A DNA stretch of 64,000 bases from UTCFX2 sp963788305 (GCA_963788305.1 CAWBGK010000019.1:1-64000); one strand, 5' to 3'. Positions 29,586 to 38,687 are shown, numbered from the stretch's first letter. Notes: generated by a model from the letters alone, not told the origin. Numbers and translations are program-made.

Positions 29586-32363
29586 TTACTTATCTTCCAC
29601 CATGGTGGTCTTCTTGCCAGCGTGGTGCTTCAATGCGGCGTGAGAAGCCGCTAGTCGGGCAATCGGTACACGGAAAGGTGAGCAGCTTACATAATTGTTC
29701 CCTACGATGTGGCAGAACTCGATCGAGTCAGGATCGCCGCCGTGTTCACCGCAGATGCCAACTTCCAGGTCGATCCGCGCGGAGCGACCATCTTTAACAG
29801 CCATGTCCATCAAGCGGCCGACGCCAGTCCGATCCAGAGTCTGGAAGGGATTCTTGGGCAGGATGCCTTCCTCCACGTATTTAATCAGGAAGTTTCTCTC
29901 AGCATCGTCGCGGCTGTAGCCAAACGTCATCTGGGTCAGGTCGTTGGTCCCAAACGAGAAGAACTCGGCTACTTCGCCGATCTCATACGCAGTCACGCAT
30001 GCGCGCGGGATTTCGATCATCGTCCCAAACTTGTAATCGAAGGTCACTTTCTTCTCGTCCATTACCGCCTTTGCAATTCGTTCGAGCCGCGGCTGGATCC
30101 ACTGCAGCTCTTTCACGGTACCGGTCAGCGGGATCATCACTTCGGGCTTGACCACGACGCCTTTATTCGCCTGGTTTGCAGCTGCTTCAAAGATCGCACG
30201 GACCTGCATTTCAACGATCTCGGGCATATAGATGCTCAGGCGAACACCGCGCAGGCCCATCATCGGGTTGCTCTCGTGCATCCCTCGGATCGCAGCGAGG
30301 AGCTGCTCTTTTTCCTGCAGGCCTTTCGTCTCGCCTTTGATGCGCATCGAGATCACTTCTTCAAGCAGCTTTTCCTCGTCGGGCATGAACTCATGCAGCG
30401 GCGGATCGATCAAACGGATGATCACCGGGTAGCCGTCCATCGCCTCGAACAGCCCTTCAAAATCGGAGCGTTGGTACGGAAGCAGCTCATTCAATGCTTC
30501 TGTTCGTCCTTCGGATGTCTTCGAGAGGATCATCCGCTGTACGATCGGCAGGCGCTCGGTCTCGAAGAACATATGCTCCGTCCGGCAAAGTCCGATCCCG
30601 ACCGCGCCGTACGAGCGAGCACGGCGGGCGTCTGCCGGGTAATCGGCGTTCGCCCAAACCTGCAGACCGCGGGTCGGCCAGCCGGCTGGGACAGCCCGGA
30701 TTCCAGGCGTCGCACAGATCTCGTCCGCCCAGGTGAGCAGCGTGAGCAGGTCCGTCTGCTCCTCCAGCTTCGGAGCGGTGGTCGGGATCTGGCCGAGGAA
30801 AACCTCGCCGGTAGTCCCATCTACGGAAATCCAGTCGCCTTCCTTGACAACAACGCCGTTCGCATCCATCAGCCGTTTTTCCAGGTCGATATGGATTTGA
30901 GCCGCGCCAACCACGCAAGGGACGCCAAACTGGCGAGCAACAACCGCCGCGTGGGAGGTCGCGCCGCCCTCGCTTGTCAGGATGCCCTTTGCAGCGAGCA
31001 TGCCGTGCACGTCGTCCGGCTTGGTGAACGGACGCACCATGATCACAGCCTGACGGTGTTCTTTCGCCATTTTTTCGGCGGTGTCGGCATCGAAATAGAC
31101 CTGACCCACTGCCGCGCCTGGGGAGGCATTCACGCCCTTTGCGTAAAGCTTGCCGCTCGAGCGGGCTTTGGACATTTCCTTTGGATCGAACTGCGGGTGC
31201 AGCAGCGTATCCACCTGCTCAGGCGTGACGCGGGAGACTGCCTCTTCCCGCGTAATTAATCCCTCGTTCGCCATATCGATTGCGATCTTGACTGCCGCCT
31301 TCGCCGTTCGCTTGCCGGTGCGGGTCTGAAGCATCCAGAGTTTTCCATCTTCGATGGTGAACTCCACGTCCTGCATCTCTCGGTAGTGGCGTTCCAGCCT
31401 CTCGGTGATCTGCATGAACTCGGCGTAAGCCTGGGGCAGGTCTTTGGTCAGATTTTCGATCTTTTCAGTATTCCGGATGCCAGCAACAACGTCTTCACCC
31501 TGGGCATTGATCAGGTAATCGCCGTACATTTTATTCTCGCCGGTAGCAGGATCTCGCGTGAACGCGACGCCCGTTCCAGAGTTAGTACCCATATTCCCAA
31601 ACACCATCGTGACGATATTGACAGCGGTACCCAGGTCATGGGCAATTCCTGCAGCATTCCGGTAATCCACAGCCCGCTTCCCATTCCACGATCGGAAAAC
31701 GGCTTCCGTCGCCAACCGCAGCTGATCTTTCGGATCCTGGGGGAAATCAGAACCGGTGTGGCTCTTGACGATCGCCTTGAATGTCTCGGTCATCGCTTTC
31801 CAGTCTGCTGCAGTCATCTCAATATCCGCTTTATAACCCTTGCCGGCTTTATAACGAGCGAGCGGCTCTTCGAAAGCCTCGTCAGGGATGCCCAGCACAA
31901 CGCTGCCGAACATTTCGACCAGGCGGCGGTAGGAGTCATAAACGAAACGGGGATCCATCCCTCGCCCGATCATACCCTCGGCAGTCCTGTCGTTTAAGCC
32001 AATATTGAGGACCGTATCCATCATACCGGGCATGGAGAACTTTGCACCCGAGCGGCAGGATACAAAGAGCGGTTTTTCTGGCTCTCCGAACTTTTTTCCG
32101 GTCAGCGCTTCAACCTGCTTCATCGCCTCAAGCTCCTGGTCCCACATGCCAGGCGGGAATTTTCCGCCTTCTTCCAGGTATGCGTTGCATGCTTCTGTGG
32201 TAACAGTAAAACCGGGTGGAACCGGAACACCTGCGCGGGTCATATCCGCGAGACCTGCGCCTTTGCCGCCCAGTAAAGCCCTGACAGCTTCCCAATCACC
32301 CCCAGCCGCTTTTTCTGCCTGTTCCACTTCATTGAACAGGAACACCCATTTCTTTCCAGTCAT
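29586..32363 (-). CDS. ppdK: pyruvate, phosphate dikinase
   Basis: Interconverts pyruvate, ATP and Pi with phosphoenolpyruvate, AMP and PPi. It acts in the cytosol and can run toward gluconeogenesis or toward PPi-dependent glycolysis. The nucleotide-binding domain starts KKWVFLFNEVEQAEKAAGG with GGKGAGLADM. The phospho-histidine motif is GGATSHAAVVARQFGVPC near residue 460. The C-terminal PEP/pyruvate barrel has ICGEHGGDPDSIEF with the catalytic Cys. At 925 residues it is slightly longer than the ~880 usual. The start at 32363 has AGGAG upstream, and an earlier GTG-type extension was rejected. This is the longest intact gene in the window. Confidence 0.97.
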   Translation of the reverse strand: MTGKKWVFLFNEVEQAEKAAGGDWEAVRALLGGKGAGLADMTRAGVPVPPGFTVTTEACNAYLEEGGKFPPGMWDQELEAMKQVEALTGKKFGEPEKPLFVSCRSGAKFSMPGMMDTVLNIGLNDRTAEGMIGRGMDPRFVYDSYRRLVEMFGSVVLGIPDEAFEEPLARYKAGKGYKADIEMTAADWKAMTETFKAIVKSHTGSDFPQDPKDQLRLATEAVFRSWNGKRAVDYRNAAGIAHDLGTAVNIVTMVFGNMGTNSGTGVAFTRDPATGENKMYGDYLINAQGEDVVAGIRNTEKIENLTKDLPQAYAEFMQITERLERHYREMQDVEFTIEDGKLWMLQTRTGKRTAKAAVKIAIDMANEGLITREEAVSRVTPEQVDTLLHPQFDPKEMSKARSSGKLYAKGVNASPGAAVGQVYFDADTAEKMAKEHRQAVIMVRPFTKPDDVHGMLAAKGILTSEGGATSHAAVVARQFGVPCVVGAAQIHIDLEKRLMDANGVVVKEGDWISVDGTTGEVFLGQIPTTAPKLEEQTDLLTLLTWADEICATPGIRAVPAGWPTRGLQVWANADYPADARRARSYGAVGIGLCRTEHMFFETERLPIVQRMILSKTSEGRTEALNELLPYQRSDFEGLFEAMDGYPVIIRLIDPPLHEFMPDEEKLLEEVISMRIKGETKGLQEKEQLLAAIRGMHESNPMMGLRGVRLSIYMPEIVEMQVRAIFEAAANQANKGVVVKPEVMIPLTGTVKELQWIQPRLERIAKAVMDEKKVTFDYKFGTMIEIPRACVTAYEIGEVAEFFSFGTNDLTQMTFGYSRDDAERNFLIKYVEEGILPKNPFQTLDRTGVGRLMDMAVKDGRSARIDLEVGICGEHGGDPDSIEFCHIVGNNYVSCSPFRVPIARLAASHAALKHHAGKKTTMVEDK

Positions 32364-32470
32364 CTTATACTCTCCTGACAAAATTTGAATAATGCACATC
32401 GTGCACGGGAAGACATACCAACCGTATAGTTTACCACAGGCGATTAAAAAAAATGACCCGATCAAACTCG

Positions 32471-32499
32471 TTGACATCTATCCGTATTCCCGTTATAAT
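32471..32499 (+). promoter_or_regulatory. consensus sigma70 promoter of rplU-rpmA-rpmE
   Basis: TTGACA at 32471-32476, 17-nt spacer, TATAAT at 32494-32499: a perfect match to the bacterial housekeeping consensus. Transcription should begin near 32506, giving a ~140-nt untranslated leader before rplU. Confidence 0.85.
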
Positions 32500-32511
32500 A
32501 CAGCCCGCTCT

Positions 32512-32534
32512 GCCCCGGCAGAATTTGCTGGGGC
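32512..32534 (+). promoter_or_regulatory. hairpin at the 5' end of the rplU leader RNA
   Basis: GCCCCGGCA-GAATT-TGCTGGGGC, a 9-bp stem (one G-T pair) starting about 6 nt after the predicted transcription start. It could protect the transcript or act in feedback control by a ribosomal protein, as known for other ribosomal leaders. No T-run follows, so it is not a terminator. Confidence 0.45.
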
Positions 32535-32646
32535 GTAATCTTGTATCCCTATCCCCATCTTCCCCGCCCAACGGCACCCGGATTGCGTTCCATTCGCAGC
32601 CTGGTTCGTGCGGTCTGTGCGGTGAAGTGAAGCTTGGAGGAGCTTT

Positions 32647-32967
32647 ATGAAATACGCAATTGTTGAAGACGGCGGCAAGCAATTTAAAGCCGTCGAAGGT
32701 GGAACCATCGAAGTAGATTACTTCGAGGCTGAAGCCGGCGAGCATGTCGATCTGGGTCGGGTGCTCCTGGTGGTGGATGGAGAAAGCGTTTCTGTTGGAA
32801 CTCCACTGGTCGAAGGCGCAAAAGTTGAGGCTACCGTGGTTTCGCAGGTAAAGGGGCCGAAGATTATCGTTTTCCGCTATAAGCCGAAGAAACGCTATCG
32901 TGTAAAAACCGGTCACCGTCAGAAATATACCCGTCTTCAGATCGAATCCATCTCGCAGGAAGCTTAG
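32647..32967 (+). CDS. rplU: 50S ribosomal protein L21
   Basis: Large-subunit protein L21, 106 residues, intact. It opens MKYAIVEDGGKQFKAVEGGTI and ends with the RNA-binding tail KPKKRYRVKTGHRQKYTRLQI, both diagnostic. TTGGAGGAGC gives a strong ribosome site. It is first in the operon with rpmA (14-nt gap), the usual bacterial pairing. The leader before it carries a consensus promoter and hairpin. Confidence 0.98.
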   Translation: MKYAIVEDGGKQFKAVEGGTIEVDYFEAEAGEHVDLGRVLLVVDGESVSVGTPLVEGAKVEATVVSQVKGPKIIVFRYKPKKRYRVKTGHRQKYTRLQIESISQEA

Positions 32968-32981
32968 AAAGAGAGGTAGAA

Positions 32982-33257
32982 ATGGCTCATAAAAAAGGCG
33001 GCGGCTCCAGCCGCAACGGTCGAGACAGTCAAAGCCAGCGCCTGGGCGTGAAGAAATTTGGCGGTGAGCGTGTGATTTCTGGGAACATCATCGTCCGCCA
33101 GCGCGGTACCCATATCAAACCAGGTCATAACGTCGGCGTCGGGAAAGATGACACTCTCTTTGCGACCGCAGACGGTATTGTCGTATTTGAAGACTTGCGC
33201 GACGATCGCAAGCGCGTGAGCGTTATGCCTGTCGTGGAAGCACAGGAAACAAAGTAA
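32982..33257 (+). CDS. rpmA: 50S ribosomal protein L27
   Basis: Large-subunit protein L27, 91 residues, intact. The N-terminus MAHKKGGGSSRNGRDSQSQR, which reaches the peptidyl-transferase centre in the ribosome, has no Firmicutes-type cleavable extension. The core reads GGERVISGNIIVRQRGTHI. GAGAGG precedes the ATG. It lies between rplU and rpmE. Confidence 0.98.
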   Translation: MAHKKGGGSSRNGRDSQSQRLGVKKFGGERVISGNIIVRQRGTHIKPGHNVGVGKDDTLFATADGIVVFEDLRDDRKRVSVMPVVEAQETK

Positions 33258-33271
33258 AGGTAGATATTGCG

Positions 33272-33745
33272 ATGAAGAAAGACATCCACCCGAAATACTT
33301 CCCAGACGCTCAGGTCATCTGCTCTTGTGGAAACACCTGGACGACTGGTTCAACCAAGAAGGTCATCCGCACCGACGTTTGCTCAAGCTGCCATCCCTTC
33401 TTCACCGGTGAGCAGCGAATTGTCGACACCGAAGGCCAGGTTGACCGCTTCTACAAGAAGCTTCAGGCACGTAAGCAGTATATGTCTGATCTTGAAGCGC
33501 GCCAGTCTGCCCGTACTTCCCTCGACCGCCCGATCACTGACCTTGAATTGGGGACCCGCCCCACCGAGGCGCTGGCGAAAGCAGGGATTGTAAACGTTGG
33601 TCAGGCGCTTGAAAAGCTTGCCGACGGCACGACCGCCATCCTGGGGATTGACGGCTTCGGCCGTAAATCGCTCGCAGATCTGAAAAAGCGGCTGCGCACC
33701 TTCGGCTACGAGCTTCCAGAAGCAGCAGAAGAAACGGTAGTTTAG
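33272..33745 (+). CDS. rpmE: 50S ribosomal protein L31 with alpha-CTD-like C-terminal domain
   Basis: A 157-residue protein, twice the length of normal L31. Residues 1-75 are zinc-type L31: MKKDIHPKYFPDAQVICSCG, then CSSCHPFFTGEQRIVDT, with the CxC and CxxC zinc ligands. After a short linker (YMSDLEARQSARTS), residues ~93-150 match the RNA polymerase alpha-subunit C-terminal domain: PITDLELGTRP, AGIVNVGQALEKL and GFGRKSLADLKKRL, the helix-hairpin-helix signature. The frame is continuous and followed by a terminator, so the fusion is real in this sequence. The extra domain may bind DNA, RNA or a transcription factor. It shares the operon of rplU and rpmA. Confidence 0.93.
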   Translation: MKKDIHPKYFPDAQVICSCGNTWTTGSTKKVIRTDVCSSCHPFFTGEQRIVDTEGQVDRFYKKLQARKQYMSDLEARQSARTSLDRPITDLELGTRPTEALAKAGIVNVGQALEKLADGTTAILGIDGFGRKSLADLKKRLRTFGYELPEAAEETVV

Positions 33746-33777
33746 TCATCAAGCCGCTGCAGCTACACGGTTTTCCG

Positions 33778-33809
33778 GCAGGTGGAGAGTAATCTCCGCC
33801 TGCTTTTTT
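33778..33809 (+). terminator. Rho-independent terminator of the rplU operon
   Basis: GCAGGTGGAGA-GTAA-TCTCCGCCTGC, an 11-bp stem with one G-T pair, followed by TTTTTT. Confidence 0.92.
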
Positions 33810-33883
33810 CTTAATCCAGATTTCTCTCCCACGCAGAAATTCGAGGGGTACAATTAGCAAATTCCTGTCCAATGAGGAGAAAA

Positions 33884-34456
33884 ATGATACATCATACGGG
33901 ATCGATCGAAGTCATTACAGGATCCATGTTCTGCGGAAAAACCGATGAGTTGATCCGCCGGCTGCGCCGTGCTACCATAGCCCGCCAGAAAGTGCAGGTC
34001 TTCAAGCCTGCGATCGACGATCGCTATGCAGTAGAAAAAGTCACATCGCATGCAGGCGGGGAATTTGACGCCAAACCCATCCAGAAAGCCTCAGAAATCC
34101 TCGGTTGGCTTAATCCTGGAACAACCGTCCTTGGGATCGATGAGGCTCAATTCTTCGATGCTGAGATCATCCCGATCCTCCAGGAGCTTGCTGATAAGGG
34201 AATGCGGGTGATCGTCGCAGGGCTTGATACGGATTTTCGCGGTGAGCCGTTTGGCCCAATCCCGGAATTAATGGCAAAGGCAGAGGTCGTGGACAAGCTC
34301 CATGCGATTTGCATGGTCTGCGGCGAGCCTGCCAGCCGGACCCAACGGCTGGTCGACGGAAATCCAGCCAGATATGACGATCCAATTGTGATTGTCGGCG
34401 CTTCAGAGCTCTACGAAGCCCGCTGCAGGATGCACCATCAAGTCCCAAGAGGTTGA
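33884..34456 (+). CDS. tdk: thymidine kinase (type II)
   Basis: Phosphorylates thymidine to dTMP in salvage. The P-loop is GSMFCGKTDELIRRLRR, the catalytic Asp-Glu lies in GIDEAQFF, and the zinc-binding lasso has CMVCGEPASRTQR plus a late Cys in EARCRMHH. The start at 33884 uses GAGGAG as ribosome site; an upstream ATG at 33872 lies within that site and is rejected. Length is 190 residues, normal. hpt follows after 2 nt, so nucleoside and base salvage are coexpressed. Confidence 0.96.
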   Translation: MIHHTGSIEVITGSMFCGKTDELIRRLRRATIARQKVQVFKPAIDDRYAVEKVTSHAGGEFDAKPIQKASEILGWLNPGTTVLGIDEAQFFDAEIIPILQELADKGMRVIVAGLDTDFRGEPFGPIPELMAKAEVVDKLHAICMVCGEPASRTQRLVDGNPARYDDPIVIVGASELYEARCRMHHQVPRG

Positions 34457-34458
34457 GA

Positions 34459-35016
34459 ATGCAAGATTATCATGAGTTTCTCGATGAAATCCTGGTCGAT
34501 ACCGCCTCACTTCAAAAGCGGATTGCAGAGATCGGTATGGAGATCAATCAGGTTTACCAGGGCAAGGATCTTCACTTGATCTGCATTCTGCGCGGCGGTG
34601 TCTTTTTTCTTACGGATCTGATGCGGCAGATCACGATCCCGCATACGGTCGATTTCATGGCGGTTTCCTCATATGGGACTTCCCGCCAGACCACCGGCCA
34701 GGTGCGGATCACCTACGACTTGAAAGATGAAATCCACGGACGGAATGTGGTGCTTGTCGAAGACATTGTCGACAGCGGCTACACGATCACTTCGGTGCTG
34801 GACCTGCTTCGCACCCGTCATCCTGCAGACCTGCGAGTTTGCACCCTGTTGGACAAACCAGAACGGCGCGAGGTTCCTGTGCCGATCGATTTCTGCGGCT
34901 TTGTCATCCCGAATAAATTCGTCTTCGGCTACGGATTGGACCTGGATGAGTACTACCGCAACCTGCCTTTCATTGCAACAGTCAACCTGGAGAAATTCCA
35001 CCCCGATCCCAAATGA
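34459..35016 (+). CDS. hpt: hypoxanthine(-guanine) phosphoribosyltransferase
   Basis: Converts hypoxanthine or guanine and PRPP to IMP or GMP. The PRPP loop VVLVEDIVDSGYTITSV is exact, and LICILRGGVFFLTDLMRQI and FMAVSSYGTS match family regions. Length is 185 residues. AGAGG stands before the ATG. The stop overlaps the ATG of the next gene as ATGA, a sign of coupled translation. Confidence 0.95.
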   Translation: MQDYHEFLDEILVDTASLQKRIAEIGMEINQVYQGKDLHLICILRGGVFFLTDLMRQITIPHTVDFMAVSSYGTSRQTTGQVRITYDLKDEIHGRNVVLVEDIVDSGYTITSVLDLLRTRHPADLRVCTLLDKPERREVPVPIDFCGFVIPNKFVFGYGLDLDEYYRNLPFIATVNLEKFHPDPK

Positions 35017-36511
35017 GCCTGCCCGGTTTTGATCCCCCGGTCCTGCAGCTGATCGAGCGAATCACATCTGCTCTGCCATCAGAAACCCCGACTATATCTG
35101 GTCGGGGGCGCGGTGCGCGACATGCTGCGCCGGACACACGACCCATGACCTGGATTTTGTCCTTTCCAGGGACGCCATCCAGAGCGCAAGGCGGGTCGCA
35201 AACAATTTGAATGCAGCATTCTATCCCCTCGATCCCGAACGTGATGCCGGTCGCCTGATCCTGACAGATCCCCCTTTCGAGAGGTTTGTGGTCGATTTTT
35301 CATCTTGGAGAGGGGCGGACCTCGAAAGCGACCTGCGCGACCGCGATTTCACAATCAATGCGATTGCGCTCGATTGCCGCATACCGGACCACCTGATCGA
35401 CCCGCTTCACGGATCTGCAGATCTGCTTTCCGGCGTGCTGCGCCCATGCTCAAGCAATTCGCTGACAGATGATCCTCTGCGAGTCCTGCGCGCTGTCCGG
35501 TTCTCCGTGGACCTGGCTCTCAGAATGCTTCCAGAAACCATCCAACAGATCCGGCTGGCTCTCAGTCTAATAAGAACAGTCTCTCCGGAGCGCCTGCGGG
35601 ATGAGCTGTTTCGGATGCTCGCTGGACGTTCGCCAGCGACCGCGATCCGCCTGCTTGACCAGTTCGGCGCGCTGGCAGAGGTGCTTCCGGAGTTGGAGAA
35701 CTGAAGGGCGTCCGCCAACCACCCCCGCACATTCATGATGTCTGGAATCACAGCCTGGCTGCCGTGCAGAACCTGGATGCCATTTTCAATGTCCTCGTCT
35801 CCCCAACATGATCCTGAAAAAACGGCAAATTGGGCCTTTGGGCTGCTTTCGCTTCGCCTCGGCCGCTACAGGACCAACCTGGAACAACATCTTTCAGAGC
35901 GGTTAAACCCCGAGCGGTCGCTTCGAGCCCTGAATTTACTGGCTGCTCTTTTTCACGATGCCGGTAAGCCGCTCAAACGCAGCGAAGGCTCGGATCGAGA
36001 GATCCATTTCTATGGGCATGATCTGCAGGGCGAATCAATGGTCCGCAATCGGGCAGAAGCATTACGCTTGAGCAAGCTCGAAATTGATCGGCTCGCGAAA
36101 ATAATCCGCCATCACATGCGGCCTCACATGCTCTCTCTATCAGAATCCCCCCTCAGCAGCCGGTCTATTTACCGATTTTTTCGCGATACCGGCGAGGCAG
36201 GCGTAGATATTTGCTTGTTTTCACTGGCTGATTGCCTGGCAAGACACGGAGCAGGGCTGCCTCAAGACGAATGGATCCGCCAGATCGACACGGCGCGAAT
36301 TCTATTAGAAGCCTGGTGGGAAAGGCGCGAGCAAAAAATCTCACCGCCAGCGCTGCTGAACGGTGAAGATCTGATTAAGTCTCTTCAACTAACTCCGGGG
36401 CCAATGATCGGAAAGCTGCTCAGAGAGCTGAGCGAGGCTCAGGCAGCCGGCGAGGTTCAAACTCGAGCCGAAGCCCTGGCTTTTGCCCACCGTCAGCTGA
36501 ATCAGGGGTAG
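35013..36511 (+). CDS. CCA-adding/poly(A) polymerase family nucleotidyltransferase with HD domain (frameshifted)
   Basis: A class II tRNA nucleotidyltransferase/poly(A) polymerase. Joined frames give YLVGGAVRDMLRR and HDLDFVLSRDA (the G-G and D-x-D catalytic motifs), then RDFTINAIALD and DPLRVLRAVRFS. Further on is an HD domain (HDVWNHSLAAV, LLAALFHDAGKPL and IIRHHMRPHML). Breaks lie near 35105, 35150 and 35704. Restored length is ~498 residues. The tRNA-Arg gene in this window lacks an encoded CCA end, consistent with a need for CCA addition. The ATG overlaps the hpt stop. CCA versus A-adding activity cannot be settled by eye. Confidence 0.85.
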
Positions 36512-36798
36512 ATCACCTCCAACACAGGCTGATAGAAACACCGGCAGCCGTTGCCGTGCGAGCAACCTTCAACTGGAAGCTTCGGTGCTGACTCCTTCGC
36601 GTATGCGCCTTCCACATGACGGCAAGCCGGGCAGCAGTTGTGGTTGACAGAGACTCGCACGTAGATCACCCGTGGATTCTCTTGAAGCTGTTTGAGCGCG
36701 ACCGCACTCTCCGACCATTCACACAAATCCATTCCGCAGCTGCTGCATTGCAGCGCTGAATCCGGCGATAGTGCATGGCATTTTGAACAGGTCTGCAC
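36502..36798 (-). CDS. small zinc-ribbon protein
   Basis: A 98-residue intact protein of unknown function. Three cysteine-pair knuckles are visible: CSKCHALSPDSALQCSSCG near the start, CCPACRH in the middle, and a C-terminal CSHGNGCRCFY. The pattern fits two zinc-binding modules. The GTG start has AGGAGGG upstream. It converges on the cca-type gene with a 10-nt overlap at the ends. It could be a regulatory or protein-interaction module. Confidence 0.65.
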   Translation of the reverse strand: MQTCSKCHALSPDSALQCSSCGMDLCEWSESAVALKQLQENPRVIYVRVSVNHNCCPACRHVEGAYAKESAPKLPVEGCSHGNGCRCFYQPVLEVIYP

Positions 36799-36863
36799 GA
36801 CTACCCTCCTGTGATGATATTAGATTTATTTTAATCGATCTGGAGCCAGCTTCAAAGTGGATT

Positions 36864-37286
36864 TTAACAGTCAGGAACAGGGGGTTTTTCGCTGCCGTTC
36901 CCTGCCTGCGAGTTTTGTTCGGCACGCGCCCTGCGCGCCAGCTTGTTGACGCTCGCAATCAATACGCCGCTGCTGAAAGGCTTTTTTAAGAAATCGTCTC
37001 CTCCGCAATCCAGCGTGAGCTCTGCAATATTCGGCTTATTAACAGCCGAAATGATCAAAATCGGGATGCTGCTGAATTTGCGAATCGAACGGACCACATT
37101 TAAACCATCTATCCCCGGCATCAGCAGATCCACTACCATTACGTCAGGCGCCCATAATCTCGCCAGCTCGATTCCTTCTTCTCCGCTGTTCGCTGTGATC
37201 ACAGCGAAGGATTGAGGTTCCAGGATGATCTTTAAGAGATCTGTTGTGTCCCGGTCATCATCGACCACCAATACTTTTGTCTGCAT
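36864..37286 (-). CDS. receiver-domain protein (single-domain response regulator)
   Basis: A CheY-like receiver with no output domain. The acidic pocket is VDDDRD, the phospho-acceptor Asp lies in VMVVDLLMPGIDG, and the conserved Lys lies in FLKKPFSSG. Start at 37286 (MQTKVLVVDDD) is preferred; in-frame starts at 37301 and 37355 exist. A short polar tail of ~20 residues (RARAEQNSQAGNG) follows the receiver. It is divergent from the histidine kinases at 37.5-39.9 kb and could pass phosphate to or from them. Confidence 0.85.
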   Translation of the reverse strand: MQTKVLVVDDDRDTTDLLKIILEPQSFAVITANSGEEGIELARLWAPDVMVVDLLMPGIDGLNVVRSIRKFSSIPILIISAVNKPNIAELTLDCGGDDFLKKPFSSGVLIASVNKLARRARAEQNSQAGNGSEKPPVPDC

Positions 37287-37505
37287 CTCCTGCACATCCA
37301 TCCAGTCAGGCTGTCTGATTGTACCTCGCGAATGGCTGAGACCAGTTAAGATCATACCGATTTTTCCATCCTCACAATGAGCTTTTCGACCATCAACTTG
37401 ACCAATTATCTTTCAATTCAACAGTTTCGAACCTTACAAACACTTTACAACGGGGCATCAGGTTTGATTATCTCGTAGACTTGGTCAAGCAGCTTGAGAT
37501 ATGAT

Positions 37506-38687
37506 ATGATTCGTCCTGATTTGAACGCAACTGTTGAAGCGGTGATGGAATGTCCAAGCTGCGGCGAACCGGTCTCAGATAACTTGCGCCGCTGCGAACG
37601 CTGTGGTTTCGATTTAGCGATCGCCGCATTGTTAGCTGAGCAGCAGGCGACTCTGCCTCTTTACGTTCCGCACGGGATCGCTATGTCCCCGGAGCTGCTT
37701 GTCCCGCGAATTGGAGACTACCTCATCGAAGGTGGATTGCTCAGCCCCTCGGACCTGCATGCTGCTCTTAGCTACCAAAAGCAGCGTTCAGATGAGGGGA
37801 AATCGGTTCTGCTCGGTCAGGCGCTGCTGGAGCTGGGTATGATCAGTCGTGAAGCGCTGGACCAGGTTATCACCGCCCAAATCCTTCAACTTCAGTGTAA
37901 GCTAAGCGAGGCAAACCAATCTCTTAAACAGCGTGTCGATGACCGGACCCAGGAGCTGCGCCGGGCATTGGAGCGGCTCTCAGAGCTCAATCAGCTCAAA
38001 TCTAATTTTATCGCCAACATCTCTCATGAGCTTCGGACCCCTCTCACGCATATCAAGGGCTACCTGGATATCCTGGCGGAAGGCGGTTTAGGTAATATAA
38101 ATGAAAGTCAAAGAGAAGCACTCGAGGTGGTATCAAAGGCAGAAGAGCGCCTGGAGCGGTTAATTGACGATCTGATTCAGTTTTCATTTGCGGCGCGCGG
38201 GGAGCTCAGCCTGCAGCAGGATGACCTTGATGCACGAAGGCTGGTAGACTACTCGGTCGAACGCTCTCGCACCAAAGCAGGTCAACAAGAAATTAAGATT
38301 AATGTGAACCAACCAGTCCAACCTGTCAAAATTCACGCCGATGAGGACAAGCTCGCCTGGGTCTTGATGCAGATGATCGACAATGCCATCAAGTTTTCTC
38401 CAAGAGGCGGGCTTGTTACCATTGAAGTCTCACCAGACACAAGCCAATGGGTCAGGTTCGTGATTTCAGACACTGGGATTGGAATCCCAGCAGAGCATCT
38501 CGAAGATATTTTTGAGCCGTTCCATCAGCTGGACAGCTCAACAACACGGCGATACCCGGGAACTGGATTGGGCCTGGCGATGGTCCGACAAATCATCGAA
38601 GCCCATGGGTCGCAGGTCCATGTGAATTCGATCGTTGGAAAAGGCTCTGAATTTGAATTCCGAATCCCTGCAGCGAAAACCTTGTAG
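37506..38687 (+). CDS. soluble histidine kinase with zinc ribbon and MshEN-like sensor
   Basis: A cytoplasmic sensor kinase, intact. Residues ~14-36 form a zinc ribbon (CPSCGEPVSDNLRRCERCG). Residues ~62-130 carry two copies of an MshEN-like pattern, RIGDYLIEGGLLSPSDLHAAL and LLGQALLELGMISREALDQV, similar to the domain that binds c-di-GMP in MshE-type ATPases. A coiled coil leads to HisKA with ISHELRTPLTHIKGY and HATPase motifs DNAIKFSP, DTGIGIP and GTGLGLAMV. No membrane helix is present. Start is uncertain (TTG 37494, ATG 37506). Ligand binding is inferred from sequence pattern only. It is followed by a second kinase 25 nt downstream. Confidence 0.85.
   Translation: MIRPDLNATVEAVMECPSCGEPVSDNLRRCERCGFDLAIAALLAEQQATLPLYVPHGIAMSPELLVPRIGDYLIEGGLLSPSDLHAALSYQKQRSDEGKSVLLGQALLELGMISREALDQVITAQILQLQCKLSEANQSLKQRVDDRTQELRRALERLSELNQLKSNFIANISHELRTPLTHIKGYLDILAEGGLGNINESQREALEVVSKAEERLERLIDDLIQFSFAARGELSLQQDDLDARRLVDYSVERSRTKAGQQEIKINVNQPVQPVKIHADEDKLAWVLMQMIDNAIKFSPRGGLVTIEVSPDTSQWVRFVISDTGIGIPAEHLEDIFEPFHQLDSSTTRRYPGTGLGLAMVRQIIEAHGSQVHVNSIVGKGSEFEFRIPAAKTL

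Noticed and set aside
29709..31259. 516-codon plus-strand frame opposite ppdK
   Set aside because: An antisense shadow of a perfectly conserved ppdK; no ribosome site and unnatural composition.
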